From the NCBI GenBank assembly GCA_030523345.1, contig JAUNIR010000006.1:1-54274 (forward strand): a stretch of DNA of 54,274 bases, in the 5' to 3' direction. A model generated the notes under the pieces. That model worked only from the letters and a program-made list of their open reading frames with translations, searched no databases and was not told the origin of the DNA. The position numbers and the translations under genes were made by a program. This DNA comes from Lachnospiraceae bacterium. GTDB lineage: Bacteria > Bacillota > Clostridia > Lachnospirales > Lachnospiraceae. Of the stretch, positions 52,989 to 54,274 are shown piece by piece (position 1 is the stretch's first letter; each line of letters opens with the position of its first letter).

Positions 52989-53032
52989 TTAGAGCGTGCT
53001 TGGCAGAGTGCTTTGGACGGCTTGATTAGATT

Positions 53033-53060
53033 AAAAGGCAGTGAAATTCGCTGCCTTTTC
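53033..53060 (+). terminator. Intrinsic terminator
   Basis: AAAAGGCAG (53033-53041) pairs with CTGCCTTTT (53051-53059), followed by a short T/C-rich tail. It ends the amino-acid transporter transcript. The A-run on its left may also allow action on the other strand. Confidence 0.75.
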
Positions 53061-53061
53061 T

Positions 53062-53217
53062 ATATTAAAGAATAAGAGAAAGATCTATAGATAAAAGGAC
53101 TTTATAAATAAAAGGTAGTAAAGAAGAAAAAGGCCGTAAGAATAGAAGGATAACTTAAAGTAACGAGACCATAAGAAAAAAGATTGTAAGAAATAGAAAA
53201 GTATAAGGAGCAAAAAG
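53062..53217 (+). other. Purine-rich leader before the glycerol-1-phosphate dehydrogenase gene
   Basis: About 155 bases that are overwhelmingly A and G on the + strand, with no open frame and no clear -35/-10 boxes. It holds a perfect palindrome ATCTATAGAT (53083-53092) and ends in the ribosome binding site AAGGAGC (53206-53212). A low-structure leader of this kind could aid ribosome loading or carry an unrecognised promoter. Confidence 0.45.
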
Positions 53218-54273
53218 ATGTTAAGAACAGAAATCGGTATACCAACATTTTTAAAAGTAGGTGAGAATACTCTCGAGAAAATGGGCGACTATTTCGCAGA
53301 ATGCGAACTTGAAAAGGTTGTTTTATATTTTGGCAATGGTTTAGTAGATTTGTTTGGTGAAAAAGTTTTTTCTGGTATGGAGAAAGCGGGTATTGAAGTT
53401 TTGCATTATGAAGAGCTTGACACTGTTAAGATTGAAGATTTAATGGATATGGCTTTTTCACTTCCAAATAATACTCAGGCGGTTGTTGGCATAGGAGGAG
53501 GAAAGGTAATAGATGCAGTTAAGTATATGTGTTACCTAAAAAAACTTCCTTTTGTAAGTGTTCCTACATCTGCTTCAAGTGATGGATTCTGTAGTTCTAC
53601 AGCATCATTAATAGTAAATGAGAGAAGGCTTAGTGTGCCAGCGGAGCTTGCAGATGCCATTATTGTAGATACGGCTGCAATTCTTAGTGCTCCTAACAAA
53701 TTCATATTATCAGGTGTTGGTGATCTAGTGGCTAAGATTACTGCTATATACGATTGGCAGTTTGAAGCGGCTTGCGGCTACTCAATTATCAATGATACAG
53801 CAGTCATGATTGCTAAGAATGCTGTTAATTCGTTTGTAAGACTCCCATTTGACAAGACAGAGAAGCCATTATTTATAAGAGAGCTTGTTAATGGACTTAC
53901 ATTAAGTGGACTTGCAAATGAAATTGCGGGATCTAGCGCACCTACAAGTGGCTCTGAGCATTTAATAAGCCATGCTCTTGATAAGAATTCGCCATGTCCA
54001 CAGCTTCACGGTGTTCAGGTGGGAATTGCCACATATATTATGGCTTTAGTGCAGCAGCACAGAGTTGAGAGAATCAGACAGGTGTTTACTGACACTGGAT
54101 TTTTTGATTATTGTAAGACACTAGGACTTAGTAAAGAAGAATACAAGGCAGCTATTGATACAGCTCCTTCGATTAAGCCTTTCAGACATACATATCTTCA
54201 TGAAGAAGTGTATAGAAATGCTGCGAAGCAGGTAATCGAGACAGATAGTATACTTAGGGAGATACTTAAGTAG
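53218..54273 (+). CDS. Glycerol-1-phosphate dehydrogenase (EgsA/AraM-like)
   Basis: A 351-residue cytoplasmic oxidoreductase, complete to its TAG. IGGGKVIDAVKY (92-103) is the NAD(P)-binding loop, and PTSASSDGF (116-124) the substrate loop. Metal ligands typical of the family are Asp169 (GVGDLVAK), His in GSEHLISHALD and His in LHGVQVGIA. The enzyme reduces dihydroxyacetone phosphate to sn-glycerol-1-phosphate, the archaeal-type enantiomer; bacterial AraM makes it for polyprenylglyceryl lipids. Other iron-alcohol dehydrogenase-fold enzymes are possible but the PTSASSDGF form favours this call. Confidence 0.85.
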   Translation: MLRTEIGIPTFLKVGENTLEKMGDYFAECELEKVVLYFGNGLVDLFGEKVFSGMEKAGIEVLHYEELDTVKIEDLMDMAFSLPNNTQAVVGIGGGKVIDAVKYMCYLKKLPFVSVPTSASSDGFCSSTASLIVNERRLSVPAELADAIIVDTAAILSAPNKFILSGVGDLVAKITAIYDWQFEAACGYSIINDTAVMIAKNAVNSFVRLPFDKTEKPLFIRELVNGLTLSGLANEIAGSSAPTSGSEHLISHALDKNSPCPQLHGVQVGIATYIMALVQQHRVERIRQVFTDTGFFDYCKTLGLSKEEYKAAIDTAPSIKPFRHTYLHEEVYRNAAKQVIETDSILREILK

Positions 54274-54274
54274 G

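Noticed and set aside
1-54274. CRISPR arrays, tRNAs, rRNAs, insertion sequences, prophage genes
   Set aside because: Scanned by eye on both strands; no regularly spaced repeats, cloverleaf sequences, transposases, integrases or terminal inverted repeats were found.

Overview
The window is one dense, AT-rich stretch of bacterial chromosome. It suggests an anaerobic, Gram-positive Firmicute of the Lachnospiraceae type (Butyrivibrio, Roseburia, Lachnospira or a relative). The reasons are an [FeFe]-hydrogenase-type protein, a class B sortase beside a surface protein, a GH25 lysozyme with Ig-like domains, strong AAGGAGG-like ribosome binding sites, and meso-diaminopimelate made through Ddh. The genus call is inference. 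I see no tRNA, rRNA, insertion sequence, prophage or CRISPR array.

Region 1 (1-21732) is a cell-surface polysaccharide locus, all on the + strand and mostly with overlapping stops and starts. It opens with the last codons of a probable rmlA and a large membrane-anchored GH25 lysozyme. Next come rmlC, an ABC-2 exporter pair whose ATPase has a Wzt-like C-terminal domain, and a methyltransferase fused to a kinase-like domain (compare the chain terminator WbdD). The rest is a set of GT2 glycosyltransferases, a phosphohexomutase, a GT87-like membrane glycosyltransferase, a GtrA protein, a lipoprotein carbohydrate esterase and a polyprenyl-phosphate sugar-phosphate transferase. Together these cover nucleotide-sugar supply, chain initiation, elongation, likely capping, export and trimming.

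Region 2 (21783-33999) is glmS, a ClpX paralogue with an acidic linker, an MBOAT plus SGNH-like O-acylation pair, a CPBP membrane protease, two consecutive RimK-like ATP-grasp ligases and a DUF2752 membrane protein. Many of these are translationally coupled. A sugar kinase (FGGY), a methyltransferase and a PlsC-like acyltransferase carrying a zinc ribbon follow.

Region 3 (34000-41808) begins with a clear promoter and a structured 5' leader. These drive a sortable surface protein and its overlapping class B sortase. After them come cobT, a CobU-like gene with an altered P-loop, a small HEXXH metalloprotease-like protein, a membrane protein and a CAP-domain lipoprotein. A shared terminator separates them from tex on the other strand.

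Region 4 (41814-54274) holds tex (-), a monomeric [FeFe]-hydrogenase-like protein, hisB, a membrane-tethered Mrr-type nuclease, two EamA transporters, ddh, a cytidylate-kinase-like protein behind an attenuator-like hairpin pair, a polar amino-acid ABC transporter and a glycerol-1-phosphate dehydrogenase.

The most interesting signals are: the WbdD-like methyltransferase/kinase beside a Wzt-C exporter; three tandem GT2 proteins in which opposite halves have decayed; the CPBP plus double ATP-grasp module; the three-way-junction leader ahead of the surface protein and its sortase; and perfect hairpins inside the 5' ends of coding sequences. No intergenic stretch exceeds 300 bases.
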